Origin: Balneolaceae bacterium
Lineage (GTDB): Bacteria; Bacteroidota; Rhodothermia; Balneolales; Balneolaceae
Length of the DNA stretch: 64,000 nt
Assembly: GCA_006969905.1 (NCBI GenBank)
Contig: CP030887.1
Location: forward strand, 1,656,001 to 1,720,000
Direction: 5' to 3'
This document shows positions 16,892-25,897 of the stretch, one piece after another (within the stretch, counting starts at the first letter, position 1; every line of letters starts with the position of its first letter). The position numbers and the translations under genes are program-made. Under the pieces are notes generated by a model, which saw only the letters and a list, made by a program, of their open reading frames with translations, was not told where the DNA came from and searched no databases.

Positions 16892-17250
16892 GTACTCTTG
16901 TTTCCTATTATTCCTAAATGTGTGTTATGGAAGTCATCAAAATATTTCAATCCATATCCAAAAACTCGATCAAAAGCAGAATGACCGACAAAAACAATTC
17001 CAATACCAAGCAACCATTCTATTTCAGCAAAATATCCTGCTAAAGTAATAAACAACCACACGCCTTTATGGTGCATGAAATTATAGAAAATCGCTCCTGT
17101 TTTAGGATTGATTGCATATCCTAAAAAGGCAATGTCAGGCACAAAAAATAGTCCGGCGTAAAAAACCCAGGAAAGCTCAGTAACAAGTGAGAATAAGAAT
17201 ACAGATGCTCCAAAAAGTATAAGCTCCTCTAAGGTGAGTAGGTACTTCAT
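16888..17250 (-). CDS. DUF4260 family small membrane protein
   Basis: 120 residues with three or four hydrophobic helices (LILFGASVFLFSLV, WLFITLAGYFAEIEWL, LLGIGIVFVGHSAFDR) and the family-typical ends FVPDIAFLGYAINPK and HSAFDRVFGYGLKYFDDFHNTHLG. DUF4260 has no known function. The gene overlaps paaH by 4 bp and shares one base with the paaG stop (TAATG), so it is translated as part of the paa operon, though it has no known role in the pathway. Confidence 0.8.
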   Translation of the reverse strand: MKYLLTLEELILFGASVFLFSLVTELSWVFYAGLFFVPDIAFLGYAINPKTGAIFYNFMHHKGVWLFITLAGYFAEIEWLLGIGIVFVGHSAFDRVFGYGLKYFDDFHNTHLGIIGNKST

Positions 17251-18041
17251 TACTTGCCTTTGAACTGTGGTGCTCTTTTCTCTAGAAAAGCAGCCACACC
17301 TTCATGATAATCTTCTGTGCTTCCGGCTTCTGCCTGCAGATCAGCTTCCAGATTCAATTGAGTTTCTAAATCATTACTGAAACCTGCATTAAATCCTTTT
17401 TTTGTTAATCCATATCCTCTGGTAGGCATTTGAGCAAACTTCTCACAAAGTAACATAGCTTCATTCATTAGTTCATCTGCAGAAACTGATTTGTAGATCA
17501 TTCCTATTGCTACAGCTTCCGGACCTTTAACCGGTCGTCCTGTAAATGTAAGTTCAGTGGCTCTTGCTAAACCAATTAAGCGAGGAAGAAAATAAGTTCC
17601 TCCACTATCAGGAATTAAACCAATGTTAGAAAAAGACTGAATAAATTTGGCGTCTTCAGAGGCGATAACCATATCACAGGCTAACGCGATATTAGCCCCG
17701 GCTCCGGCAGCTGTGCCATTTACAGCACAAATTACCGGCTTCTCAAGATTGCGAATAGCTTTGATGATCGGATTATAGGTGCGGTGTACAACCTCACTTA
17801 ACTTACGGTTTGGATCCTTGGCGATCTCCGTTACTTCCTGTAAATCCTGTCCGGCGCAAAAAGCCCTTCCATTTCCTGTAAGTAGCACACATCGAATATC
17901 AGCGTTGGTTTCAGCTTCCCGAAAGGCGGATTGCACTTCTTCAGCCATAGCGTAATTAAAGCTGTTTAGTACATCAGGGCGATTAAGCATGATTGTTAAA
18001 ACACCATCACTCAGGGTCTTTTCTATAAATTGTTCACTCAT
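17250..18041 (-). CDS. paaG: Ring-1,2-epoxyphenylacetyl-CoA isomerase (PaaG)
   Basis: 263 residues, crotonase fold, same length as E. coli PaaG. Oxyanion-hole motifs GRAFCAGQDLQEV and NGTAAGAGANIALACD are present. Instead of the hydratase glutamate pair it has the isomerase Asp in SNIGLIPDSGGTYFLPRLIG, as in PaaG, which converts the epoxide to the seven-membered oxepin-CoA. The last part (GYGLTKKGFNAGFSNDLETQL) is also PaaG-like. It is four bases after paaD. Confidence 0.92.
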   Translation of the reverse strand: MSEQFIEKTLSDGVLTIMLNRPDVLNSFNYAMAEEVQSAFREAETNADIRCVLLTGNGRAFCAGQDLQEVTEIAKDPNRKLSEVVHRTYNPIIKAIRNLEKPVICAVNGTAAGAGANIALACDMVIASEDAKFIQSFSNIGLIPDSGGTYFLPRLIGLARATELTFTGRPVKGPEAVAIGMIYKSVSADELMNEAMLLCEKFAQMPTRGYGLTKKGFNAGFSNDLETQLNLEADLQAEAGSTEDYHEGVAAFLEKRAPQFKGK

Positions 18042-18044
18042 TGA

Positions 18045-18551
18045 TCAAATGCACTTAAAATGTTCGAATGGTTGATGACAGGAATTACAAAAGTATTGTG
18101 CTTTACAGGCAGTGGATCCAAACTGGCTTTGTAACTCGGTTTCAAAAGAATCACATAAGGGGCACGGAACTATTTTTGTGCCTGATATTGATTTCAGGAA
18201 ATCTTCTTCGCTGGTAGTTTTTTCAGGTGGGGCAATTCCAAAATCCTTGAGCTTGATTTTGGCTTCATCTGTCATCCAATCTGTAGTCCAGGTTTGGCTG
18301 AAATCCAGTTTTACATCAAAATTAGAGACACCTTTTTCAACCAGTTTTTCCTTCACCATTTTTTCTATAGCGTCCATTGCCGGGCAGCCAGAATAGGTAG
18401 GCGTGATAAATACGGTAACTTTATCTCCTTCAATAGAAACACCTCGTGCAATTCCCATCTCAATGATATTGAGTACAGGAATTTCGGGATCGGTAACCTC
18501 TTGTAAGTAATCCCAAATTTGCTGCTCAATATATAGCGTTTTTGTAGACAT
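18045..18551 (-). CDS. paaD: Phenylacetyl-CoA epoxidase subunit PaaD
   Basis: 168 residues. The N-terminal MIP18/DUF59 domain has VTDPEIPVLNIIEMGI and ITPTYSGCPAMDAIE. The C-terminus carries a zinc-ribbon-like set of cysteines (CPLCDS, CKAQYFCNSCHQPF) typical of PaaD. PaaD is needed for assembling the metal or Fe-S parts of the epoxidase PaaABCE rather than for catalysis. The 84-bp gap to paaC is unusual for this operon and is filled by inverted heptad arrays. Confidence 0.93.
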   Translation of the reverse strand: MSTKTLYIEQQIWDYLQEVTDPEIPVLNIIEMGIARGVSIEGDKVTVFITPTYSGCPAMDAIEKMVKEKLVEKGVSNFDVKLDFSQTWTTDWMTDEAKIKLKDFGIAPPEKTTSEEDFLKSISGTKIVPCPLCDSFETELQSQFGSTACKAQYFCNSCHQPFEHFKCI

Positions 18552-18555
18552 TAAA

Positions 18556-18590
18556 TAGTATTGAGATGTTAGTACTTAGTATCGAGAGTT
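18556..18590 (+). repeat. Heptad array between paaD and paaC, left half
   Basis: Five in-phase seven-base units (first TAGTATT, second GAGATGT, last GAGAGTT). 18570-18583 is an exact reverse complement of 18619-18632; the 35 bases between hold no gene. Confidence 0.85.
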
Positions 18591-18604
18591 GTTTAAGCTG
18601 TGCT

Positions 18605-18632
18605 GAATCTAACATCTAGATACTAAGTACTA
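18605..18632 (-). repeat. Heptad array between paaD and paaC, right half
   Basis: On the minus strand four phased units run from 18632 to 18605 (first TAGTACT, last TAGATTC), starting three bases after the paaC stop. The units TAGTACT, TAGTATC and TAGATGT also occur, in part, in the partner array and in the module 3 arms. Confidence 0.85.
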
Positions 18633-18635
18633 TTG

Positions 18636-19415
18636 TTATTTCCAATCAGCTTCAGGATGAGAGCGCCTCAGAAACTGCAATTGCGTGAGTATTAATCCAA
18701 GGTGCTCGGTGTGCATCCCATTCCGGCTGCCACTTATCATGTACTGATCCCAATCGGGTATCGTAAGAGTGGCTTCCGTTAAAGTATCTTCTACAAATTT
18801 CTTCCAGTCATCTTTAAAAGAGTTCACATCTGCTCCATTTCCGCTAGCTATCATTATTTCATCAACGTCATCGGTATAAAATAGCTCATCTACATACATC
18901 CAAACTTCATCAAATGCATTTTGTATTCGTTCATGGCTTTCTTCGGTTCCATCTCCCAACCTTAGTACCCAGTCTCTTGAATGCCGTAAATGGTACTTAA
19001 TTTCTTTAAGGTGCTTGTTGATCATACCCCTGAACTGCTCATCTTTTGCATTTTTCAGAAGCTCATATTGATAATAACTGAACGAACTGAACAGGAAGTG
19101 GCGTGCAATAGTAAAGCCGAAATCACCTTTTGGTAGCTCGCAAAGCTGAAGATTTGTAAACTCATAGTCATCACGGAAATAAGCAAAGTAATCATCATCA
19201 TGGCCTTTATCCTCTATTTGCGCAGCATAAGCATATAGTGCCGAACTATGACCAATCAGGTCGAGGGCTATATTTGCCAGGGCGAGGTCTTCTTCCAAAA
19301 CGGGGCCATGGCCACACCATTCTGAAACCCTTTGCCCCAGGATTAACCGGTCATCTGCCAATCGAAGCAGGTATTTCAAAAATGCTTTTTGGGTTGTTAA
19401 GGTATCTGTACTCAT
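18636..19415 (-). CDS. paaC: Phenylacetyl-CoA epoxidase structural subunit PaaC
   Basis: 259 residues of ferritin-like helices. Recognisable PaaC stretches are LADDRLILGQRVSEWCGHGPVLEEDLALANIALDLIG at the N-terminus (about residues 16-52), HFLFSSFSYYQYELL and HLKEIKYHLRHSRDWVLRLGDGT. PaaC is the non-metal partner that stabilises PaaA in the (AC)2 core. The start overlaps the paaB stop by 4 bp (ATGA). Confidence 0.95.
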   Translation of the reverse strand: MSTDTLTTQKAFLKYLLRLADDRLILGQRVSEWCGHGPVLEEDLALANIALDLIGHSSALYAYAAQIEDKGHDDDYFAYFRDDYEFTNLQLCELPKGDFGFTIARHFLFSSFSYYQYELLKNAKDEQFRGMINKHLKEIKYHLRHSRDWVLRLGDGTEESHERIQNAFDEVWMYVDELFYTDDVDEIMIASGNGADVNSFKDDWKKFVEDTLTEATLTIPDWDQYMISGSRNGMHTEHLGLILTQLQFLRRSHPEADWK

Positions 19416-19711
19416 GATCTTTTCTTTACTGCCCTGGGTACAGAATAAAACTGGGGATGGCGATAAGGTTTATCAGATGCAGGATCGAAGAAAGGCCCCA
19501 TATCTTCAGGTGTAGATGCGGTAATCTGGTTGGAGGGCACTACCCAGATTCCAATTCCTTCATTTCTTCTCGCGTATGCATCCCGAGCATTTTGTAACGC
19601 ATTTTCTGCATCAGCAGCATGCAAACTACCCGCATGCTCGTAGGGCTTGCCATTGTTGGGCTGGTAAAAGACCTCCCACAGAGGCCAATCTTTTTCGTTT
19701 TTTTCGCTCAT
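19412..19711 (-). CDS. paaB: Phenylacetyl-CoA epoxidase subunit PaaB
   Basis: 99 residues, usual PaaB size. Typical pieces are WPLWEVFYQPNNGKPYEHAG, HAADAENALQNARDAYARR and IWVVPSNQITAS. PaaB bridges the (AC)2 heterodimers in the epoxidase complex. Between it and paaA lies an 89-bp gap containing a REP-like inverted repeat. Confidence 0.95.
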   Translation of the reverse strand: MSEKNEKDWPLWEVFYQPNNGKPYEHAGSLHAADAENALQNARDAYARRNEGIGIWVVPSNQITASTPEDMGPFFDPASDKPYRHPQFYSVPRAVKKRS

Positions 19712-19729
19712 TCAAGTAAATATTAATTC

Positions 19730-19792
19730 GTCATCCTGAACTCGCTTCAGGATCTTGTGGTGGTAGAGATGCTGAATCAAGTTCAGCATGAC
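19730..19792. repeat. REP-like double hairpin between paaA and paaB
   Basis: Two 26-base units, 19730-19755 and 19767-19792, are inverted relative to each other (about 20 of 26 positions agree). Each is itself a hairpin (CCTGAA with TTCAGG; GCTGAA with TTCAGC), and GTCAT and AGATC-type ends mark the borders. This resembles the dispersed CTGAAC..TTCAG elements found in many Bacteroidota and other genomes. It differs from the heptad arrays in unit and shape. Confidence 0.8.
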
Positions 19793-19800
19793 TTTAAGGT

Positions 19801-20745
19801 CTAAGAAGCCTGTTCCCGGCTTAATTTCTTTTTCCGTGCATAAGCCTGTGCAGCCTTACGTACCCAGGCTCCATTCTCATGAGCTTCTCTTCTGGCCTTC
19901 ATCCGCTCACGGTTCATTACTCCGTTTCCTTGTACTACATCCCAGAACTCGTCCCATGGAATATCACCATAATCCCAATGCCCTGTTTCCTGGTTAAACT
20001 TTAAATCAGGATCAGGCAGCGTGATATTTACAGCTTCAGCTTCCATGACCGTTCGATCAATAAAATGCTGGCGAAGCTCATCATTGGTATTCAGTTTTAC
20101 TTTCCATTTAATAAGCTCGGCACTATTTGGTGAGTCAGAATCGCTGGGGCCAAACATCATTAAAGTAGGCCACCAGAATCTGTTTACAGCATCCTGCACC
20201 ATTTTACGTTGAGCAGGGGTGCCACTTGCCAGTTTGGCTACCATTTCATATCCCTGCTTTTTGTGAAAACTTTCTTCCCTGCAAATTCTGATATTTGCAC
20301 GCGAATAAGGCCCGTACGAAGATTGGGCAAGTTTGGTCTGATTTACAATAGCAGCGCCATCAACAAGCCAGCCAATTACACATACATCTGCATAGCTTAA
20401 GGTTGGGTAATTAAAAATACTGGAGTATTTGGCACTTCCATACAAATATTGATCAATTAAATCTGCCCGGCTTACCCCTAAAGTTTCAATCGCGCTGTAT
20501 AGGTATAAACCATGTCCGGCTTCATCCTGAACTTTAGCCAGCAAAACCAATTTCCTTTTTAAAGAAGGAGCTCTTCCAATCCAATTTCCCTCGGGCAGCA
20601 TCCCGACAATTTCGGAATGAGCATGCTGACTTCCCATTCGAATAATTTGCTGGCGATATCGATCCGGCATCCAGTCTTTCGGTTCTATTTTTTCACCGGC
20701 ATCAATTCTTGCCTGAAAATTGTCTAATTGCTGTTGCGTTTCCAT
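19801..20745 (-). CDS. paaA: Phenylacetyl-CoA epoxidase catalytic subunit PaaA
   Basis: 314 residues. The diiron carboxylate ligands are visible in two E..H motifs: [17 protein letters not shown] and [18 protein letters not shown]-terminal [20 protein letters not shown] and C-terminal [15 protein letters not shown] are also typical. It performs the 1,2-epoxidation of phenylacetyl-CoA. It is the first gene of the operon. The reductase PaaE and the ligase PaaK are not in this window, so they must be encoded elsewhere or replaced. Confidence 0.96.
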   Translation of the reverse strand: METQQQLDNFQARIDAGEKIEPKDWMPDRYRQQIIRMGSQHAHSEIVGMLPEGNWIGRAPSLKRKLVLLAKVQDEAGHGLYLYSAIETLGVSRADLIDQYLYGSAKYSSIFNYPTLSYADVCVIGWLVDGAAIVNQTKLAQSSYGPYSRANIRICREESFHKKQGYEMVAKLASGTPAQRKMVQDAVNRFWWPTLMMFGPSDSDSPNSAELIKWKVKLNTNDELRQHFIDRTVMEAEAVNITLPDPDLKFNQETGHWDYGDIPWDEFWDVVQGNGVMNRERMKARREAHENGAWVRKAAQAYARKKKLSREQAS

Positions 20746-20763
20746 AGTAGAGTTTATTAGGAT

Positions 20764-20777
20764 TGAAAGCGCTTTTC
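20764..20777. promoter_or_regulatory. LacI/cre-like palindrome upstream of paaA
   Basis: TGAAAGCGCTTTTC, 19 bp upstream of the paaA ATG, contains the palindromic core AAAGCGCTTT. The 13-base word is the same as that upstream of the T9SS gene (53291-53303). The position fits an operator or catabolite site; no regulator gene is next to it. Confidence 0.35.
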
Positions 20778-20915
20778 TAACTTTTAAATGTAACCATTTG
20801 ATGACTTAGAATCATTCGTAAAAACTTTTAAACCTTTGTAAATAGCTTTTTTGCCGGAATGCAATTATAATTCGGGCTGTTATTTTTTGGCAAATAAAAA
20901 CTATGAATAATTAAA

Positions 20916-21611
20916 GTGCGATTAAATAAAAGTCATTTCAATTTGATCATAAAGTATTCATTCTTTGTGGCATTTATAGTGGGTTTAACCGCTTGTTCTT
21001 CAGGTTCAAAGATGATGAGCGAATCAAAACCGGATAATCCTGCAAAACAAGCGGAGCTTGAAGAACTTTTTTGGGCAAGGCAGGACAGCGCAAGAATGAA
21101 TTTTACACAGGCTGATGTGGATTTCATGATCGGTATGATTGGGCATCATGCACAAGCTTTAATAATGTCGGATTTGGCCCCGAAAAACGGAGCAAGTGAA
21201 GCTGTTCAAACACTGGCATCCCGAATTATTAATGCCCAGAAAGATGAAATAGCTACCATGCAAACATGGCTAAAGGATAGGGGACAACCTGTACCCGAGA
21301 TACATATTGAAGGCCTTATGCTTATGATTCATGGTGCAGGCCATCATAATCATATGGATCATACAAACATGCCGGGGATGCTTTCCCAGGAACAACTAAA
21401 TGAACTTGGAGCAGCTAAAGGAGAGGATTTTGACCATTTATTTCTCAAATATATGATAGATCATCATGAAGGTGCGGTCATAATGGTAGATAACCTTTTT
21501 GCTACTGATGGAGCTGCTTTAGATGATGCTATTTTTAAACTGGCTTCTGATATACAAGCTGAACAAAGAACGGAAATTGCCAGAATGCGATTTATGCTGA
21601 ATACTATGTAG
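20916..21611 (+). CDS. DUF305 lipoprotein, possibly copper-binding
   Basis: 231 residues from a GTG start. A lipobox (VGLTACSS) indicates a lipoprotein. Two DUF305 halves are visible, with paired His/Met motifs MIGMIGHHAQALIMSD and YMIDHHEGAVIMVDNLF; between them is an unusually His/Met-rich stretch (HGAGHHNHMDHTNMPGM). DUF305 proteins such as cyanobacterial CopM bind copper; this is family knowledge. It is followed 77 bp later by an LVIVD protein, a pairing that suggests a shared unit. Confidence 0.85.
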   Translation: MRLNKSHFNLIIKYSFFVAFIVGLTACSSGSKMMSESKPDNPAKQAELEELFWARQDSARMNFTQADVDFMIGMIGHHAQALIMSDLAPKNGASEAVQTLASRIINAQKDEIATMQTWLKDRGQPVPEIHIEGLMLMIHGAGHHNHMDHTNMPGMLSQEQLNELGAAKGEDFDHLFLKYMIDHHEGAVIMVDNLFATDGAALDDAIFKLASDIQAEQRTEIARMRFMLNTM

Positions 21612-21688
21612 TATTCCCTGTTGCTTTATTTTAAACAAACTTTACCACAGCAAAAAAGCTGACTAAACATTAATACATAATACTAAGA

Positions 21689-23677
21689 ATGAAAAAATTG
21701 AATCTAATGGGTTATGTGGTGCTTACCATAAGTATAGTAACCATTGCATGTACTTCTTCTTCAAAATTGGATGTGGATTATATGCCACCTTCCATATCAC
21801 CAAAAACTATGAATAGTGTTGATGCTCCAAGCCCTGATCCCAGAGAAGGATTAGGTGCCGGACTTTTTGATGCCGAAGAAGCTATCTGGAACCTTGAAAT
21901 GCTTTCTCAAACCCCACCCCCTGAGAATTTTGTGGGTGTTACCAATTCTGATCTCGCTTTTAAAGATAATTATGTATTTCAAGGTAATTATAATGGTGTG
22001 ATTGTGTGGGATGTAAGCAATCCGGCTGAACCAGAGTTAGTAGTGGATTACTTATGCCCGGCTTCTCAAAGTGATGTATCGGTTTATGGTAACTTATTAT
22101 TTGTTTCGGGAGAAGGATTGGGTGGCCGTTTGGACTGCGGTACTGAAGGTGTACAAGAGAGAGTGAGTGAAGAACGCTTGCGTGGTATCCGCATATTCGA
22201 TATCACCAATGTCGAAGAACCAAAGTACATTTCAAATGTACAAACCTGTAGAGGATCACATACTCATTCGGTACTTAAAGATCCTGAAGACGATGAGAAT
22301 GTATACATTTATGTTTCAGGTTCAGCTCCAGTTCGTCCTGAAGAAGAACTTCCGGGGTGCTCAAACGATTTTCCGGAAGATGATCCTAATTCAGCACTAT
22401 TCCGAATTGAGGTAATAAAAGTTCCTCTTGATAACCCGGAGGCAGCAGCAATTGTAAGTTCTCCCCGTATTTTTGATGACTTGGAAAAAGCACCTCAGCA
22501 TGGTTTAACTGAAGCAGATAAAATTCGTTTTAAGGAATTGGAAGCGGAAGGAAAATTTCCTGTGGTTTTGGAAACAATTGTAGGGCCGTTTTTAATTCTT
22601 GCCCGCCCTGAAATGGTTTCTCGTGAACTCACAAAAATCGTTGAAGAAAGAGGTGGAGAAGGAGAACCAACTTTAGCAGATAGTGCGCTCCTACGCCAAA
22701 AGCTACCGGACATTATGAAAGCAATGATGGGTGGAGGTGATGAAAGAGGGCCGGATCAATGCCATGATATAACACTTTATCCTGAGATAGGACTTGCGGG
22801 AGGGGCATGTGAAGGTTATGGTTTGTTGCTGGATATTAGTGATCCTGTAAACCCTGTTCGAATTGATGCAGTTGCAGATTCTAATTTCTCTTACTGGCAT
22901 TCAGCTACTTTCAGTAACGATGGGAAAGAAATCCTTTTTACTGATGAATGGGGCGGAGGCGGTCAGCCCAAGTGTCGTGATACCGATCCTAAGGAATGGG
23001 GAGCAAATGCTTTATTTAGTATTACAGATGATAAAAAAATGAAATTTGAGAGTTATTATAAGTTACCTGCGGCACAAACTGTTCAAGAAAACTGTGTGGC
23101 CCATAATGGTTCTTTGATACCTGTGCCAGATCGCAATATTATGATACAATCATGGTACCAGGGAGGAATTTCCCTCTTTGACTGGACAGATCCTGCAAAC
23201 CCTGTTGAGATTGGATTCCATGACCGGGGACCAACTAATCCCGAGCGTATGGCGAGTGGTGGAAGCTGGTCGGTATATTGGTATAATGGTTTGATTGTGA
23301 ACTCAGAAATTGCCCGTGGTTTAGATATTTTCAAGTTGACCCCAAGCCCATATATCACAGAAAATGAGATTGCAGCAGCTAATACCGTGGTTCTGGATTA
23401 CCTGAATGCACAAGGCCACCCGATGTTTAAATGGCCGTCCACATTTGCGCTTGCAAAAGCTTATGTTGATCAACTAGAACGCGGTAATGCATTGAACGCC
23501 TCAACGCTAGATAATATGCGCAGGGAGATACACAGAGCTGAGCACGGTTCTTCTAAAGATCGTAGCAAAGTGCTAAAAGCCCTTGCAAGTACGGTTGAAA
23601 ATCAGGCAAGCGGATCGGTACATGCCGAAAAAATGAACAAGCTTGCCGGAACCCTCAAAGACCTCGCTTCCATGTAA
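21689..23677 (+). CDS. LVIVD-repeat lipoprotein
   Basis: 662 residues. The lipoprotein signal ends at ITIAC-type residues (TIACTSSS). Propeller-like LVIVD repeats follow, recognisable as GVIVWDVSNPAEPELV, IRIFDITNVEEPKYIS, LLDISDPVNPVRID and ISLFDWTDPANPVEIG. Conserved histidines lie in RGSHTHSV, QCHDI and VAHNGSL. The C-terminal 120 residues are helical (LAKAYVDQLERGN). Function unknown; such proteins often appear beside DUF305. A strong terminator follows at 23705. Confidence 0.8.
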   Translation: MKKLNLMGYVVLTISIVTIACTSSSKLDVDYMPPSISPKTMNSVDAPSPDPREGLGAGLFDAEEAIWNLEMLSQTPPPENFVGVTNSDLAFKDNYVFQGNYNGVIVWDVSNPAEPELVVDYLCPASQSDVSVYGNLLFVSGEGLGGRLDCGTEGVQERVSEERLRGIRIFDITNVEEPKYISNVQTCRGSHTHSVLKDPEDDENVYIYVSGSAPVRPEEELPGCSNDFPEDDPNSALFRIEVIKVPLDNPEAAAIVSSPRIFDDLEKAPQHGLTEADKIRFKELEAEGKFPVVLETIVGPFLILARPEMVSRELTKIVEERGGEGEPTLADSALLRQKLPDIMKAMMGGGDERGPDQCHDITLYPEIGLAGGACEGYGLLLDISDPVNPVRIDAVADSNFSYWHSATFSNDGKEILFTDEWGGGGQPKCRDTDPKEWGANALFSITDDKKMKFESYYKLPAAQTVQENCVAHNGSLIPVPDRNIMIQSWYQGGISLFDWTDPANPVEIGFHDRGPTNPERMASGGSWSVYWYNGLIVNSEIARGLDIFKLTPSPYITENEIAAANTVVLDYLNAQGHPMFKWPSTFALAKAYVDQLERGNALNASTLDNMRREIHRAEHGSSKDRSKVLKALASTVENQASGSVHAEKMNKLAGTLKDLASM

Positions 23678-23704
23678 TCCTGGAAAGCAGGTTCAAAAAT
23701 TTTT

Positions 23705-23746
23705 ACCCTGATCTGGAGATTTGGCTGATAATTTCCGGGTCAGGGT
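23705..23746 (+). terminator. Rho-independent terminator after the LVIVD gene
   Basis: ACCCTGATCTGG at 23705-23716 pairs with CCGGGTCAGGGT at 23735-23746 (12 pairs, two of them G-T), followed by six T. Confidence 0.85.
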
Positions 23747-23818
23747 TTTTTGCTTTTACTATTGCTCTCTATCATTCAGCTCAACATATTCCTTTATTCT
23801 ACTAACTTACCCTATGTC

Positions 23819-25165
23819 ATGAAGAAAAGTATTCTCTGCATTATTTTTTTGTTAACCAGCACGTTTTTGTATGCACAAAGCTACCCGGAAATTTTACCCA
23901 TGAAAGAAAGAGCAAGGGTAATAAATGAGCTTCTGGAAGATAAAGTTAACACAGTACTGCCTGATTTAATGCGAGAGCAAGGCATTGATATGTGGCTGGT
24001 AATTTCAAGAGAATATAATGAAGACCCGGTTATAGAAACCTTACTGCCCGCAACATGGCTGGCTGCCCGGCGCAGAACCATTTTAGTTATGTATGATAAA
24101 GGAGGGGATAAAGGGGTAGAAACCCTTGCAGTTGCAAGGTATGATGTTGGGAGTACATTCAAAAAAGCCTGGGATAAGGAAAAAGAACCCAATCAATGGA
24201 AACGGCTAGCCGAAATAATTGCAGAACGTGACCCCCAAAAAATAGGGATCAATAAATCAAAAGCCTTTGGGTTGGCTGATGGTATAGTTGCCACAGATTT
24301 GGAAGAACTGAAAGAAGCCATCGGTAAGAAATATTCAGATCGTATTGTATCGGCTGAATATCTTGCAATTGGCTGGCTGGAAACCCGCACTGAAAAGGAA
24401 ATGACCATTTACCCGAACATTGTTCGAATAGCCCATGAGATTATTTCAGAAGGTTTTTCAGAATCGGTGATTCAACCCGGGGTTACTACAACTGAAGATG
24501 TAATTTGGTGGTACAGAGAAAAAATAAGAGAGCTAAAGCTGCAAACCTGGTTTCACCCAAGTGTGTCAATTCAAAGAGCTGATCCTGAGTCATTTGATCA
24601 TTTGCGTACTTTTGACAGTAGGCCGGGAAATAACATTATTATGCCCGGTGATTTGCTTCATGTGGATTTCGGTATTACCTATCTGAGATTAAATACGGAT
24701 ACACAACAACACGCCTATATTCTCCGGCCTGGGGAAACAGAAGTGCCGGGTTATCTTCAACAGGCATTTAAGAATGCCAGCCGGCTGCAAGACATCTTCA
24801 CCAATAACTTTAAAGAAGGAAGAACCGGAAACGAAGTGCTGAAAATGTCGAGAGAACAGGCAATTGCAGAGGGCATAAAGCCCTCTATTTATACTCATCC
24901 GATAGGATATTACGGTCATGCTGCAGGCACTACGTTAGGAATGTGGGATGCACAGGGCGGAGTACCGGTAAAGGGGGACTATCCGCTTCACTTAAATACA
25001 GCATATTCTATTGAGCTAAATGCAGCTACCTATATCGAACAGTGGGGCAAAGAAATTCGAATCATGTTAGAGGAAGATGCCTTTTTTGATGAATCCGGAG
25101 TTTGGTATATAAACGGACGGCAAAAAGAAATAATGAGCATACCCAGAATCCCAGCGCAACAATAA
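23819..25165 (+). CDS. Secreted M24 family aminopeptidase-like protein
   Basis: 448 residues from the ATG at 23819, which directly gives a good signal peptide (MKKSILCIIFLLTSTFLYAQ); an upstream in-frame ATG at 23750 lies in terminator DNA. The C-terminal half has the pita-bread fold of creatinase/prolidase: HVDFGI (metal Asp), THPIGYYGHAAGT (His) and IELNAAT / IRIMLEEDAFF (Glu). The N-terminal creatinase-like domain starts ILPMKERARVINELLEDK. It likely cleaves Xaa-Pro peptides in the periplasm, though a non-canonical metal site in LHVDFGI may change activity. Confidence 0.82.
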   Translation: MKKSILCIIFLLTSTFLYAQSYPEILPMKERARVINELLEDKVNTVLPDLMREQGIDMWLVISREYNEDPVIETLLPATWLAARRRTILVMYDKGGDKGVETLAVARYDVGSTFKKAWDKEKEPNQWKRLAEIIAERDPQKIGINKSKAFGLADGIVATDLEELKEAIGKKYSDRIVSAEYLAIGWLETRTEKEMTIYPNIVRIAHEIISEGFSESVIQPGVTTTEDVIWWYREKIRELKLQTWFHPSVSIQRADPESFDHLRTFDSRPGNNIIMPGDLLHVDFGITYLRLNTDTQQHAYILRPGETEVPGYLQQAFKNASRLQDIFTNNFKEGRTGNEVLKMSREQAIAEGIKPSIYTHPIGYYGHAAGTTLGMWDAQGGVPVKGDYPLHLNTAYSIELNAATYIEQWGKEIRIMLEEDAFFDESGVWYINGRQKEIMSIPRIPAQQ

Positions 25166-25195
25166 TACTTACAAGAGAAAAGAAAGAGTTCTGAT

Positions 25196-25825
25196 TTGAA
25201 TATATACCCACTCATCTTATTCGTCATAATTTTTATTCTTAAAGATTCTACCACACCTGTTTTGGCTCAAGATGATCGCCATCAGTTTACGATATCTGCA
25301 ATAGCAAGTTCTGATGCTCTATCTAAATATTACATCTACCGAATAGATAGCTTTTCAGAGGAGTACACTGAAAATGGAGGTCAGGGTTTTGGATTGGGCT
25401 ACTCTTTTACTGTATTTCCCTTTATGAGCGTTGAATATGGATTAGAAAGAATAGACTATAACGGAATTGACACTCACATTGATCGAAGAGTTTCATTTAA
25501 AGATACCTATCATTTGATAGGGGTTAAGTTTCATTCAAACAAATCAAGAACCGAATTAGGTTTAAGCTTGAGTTATATTTTTTCAAACTCAGACATAGAA
25601 TATGAAGCGGATCCATATACAAATGATTTAACTGGCAGAGGCAGGGGAATAAGATTAGGGGGCAGTGTTACTTATTACTTTATGAAACATGCCGGTTTAA
25701 GGTTGGAAACAGATGCTCGGGTACTGGGAAACGATTATGATGATTCTGGGAGTAGTAGCTTTGATATCACGCAAATGGGAGGGTACGGTGTCTTTCTAAA
25801 AGCATCACTTGTATTCAGAATTTAG
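25196..25825 (+). CDS. Small outer membrane beta-barrel protein
   Basis: 209 residues from a TTG start. A signal peptide (LILFVIIFILKDSTTPVLAQ) is followed by alternating beta strands (GFGLGYSFTVFPFMSVEYGLE, RTELGLSLSYIFS) and a C-terminal aromatic strand ending LKASLVFRI, as in outer membrane barrels. No specific family recognised. It begins 30 bp after the M24 gene and may be cotranscribed with it. Confidence 0.65.
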   Translation: MNIYPLILFVIIFILKDSTTPVLAQDDRHQFTISAIASSDALSKYYIYRIDSFSEEYTENGGQGFGLGYSFTVFPFMSVEYGLERIDYNGIDTHIDRRVSFKDTYHLIGVKFHSNKSRTELGLSLSYIFSNSDIEYEADPYTNDLTGRGRGIRLGGSVTYYFMKHAGLRLETDARVLGNDYDDSGSSSFDITQMGGYGVFLKASLVFRI

Positions 25826-25897
25826 AAAGCGCAACAATAACCTAATTTGTTCGCTAAAAGGTTCTCTTTATCTTTGTGGTCAAAATGAGAAGGGTTT

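Noticed and set aside
19730-19792. Member of the heptad array family
   Set aside because: The unit is a 26-base REP-like hairpin with no seven-base phase, so it is a different repeat.
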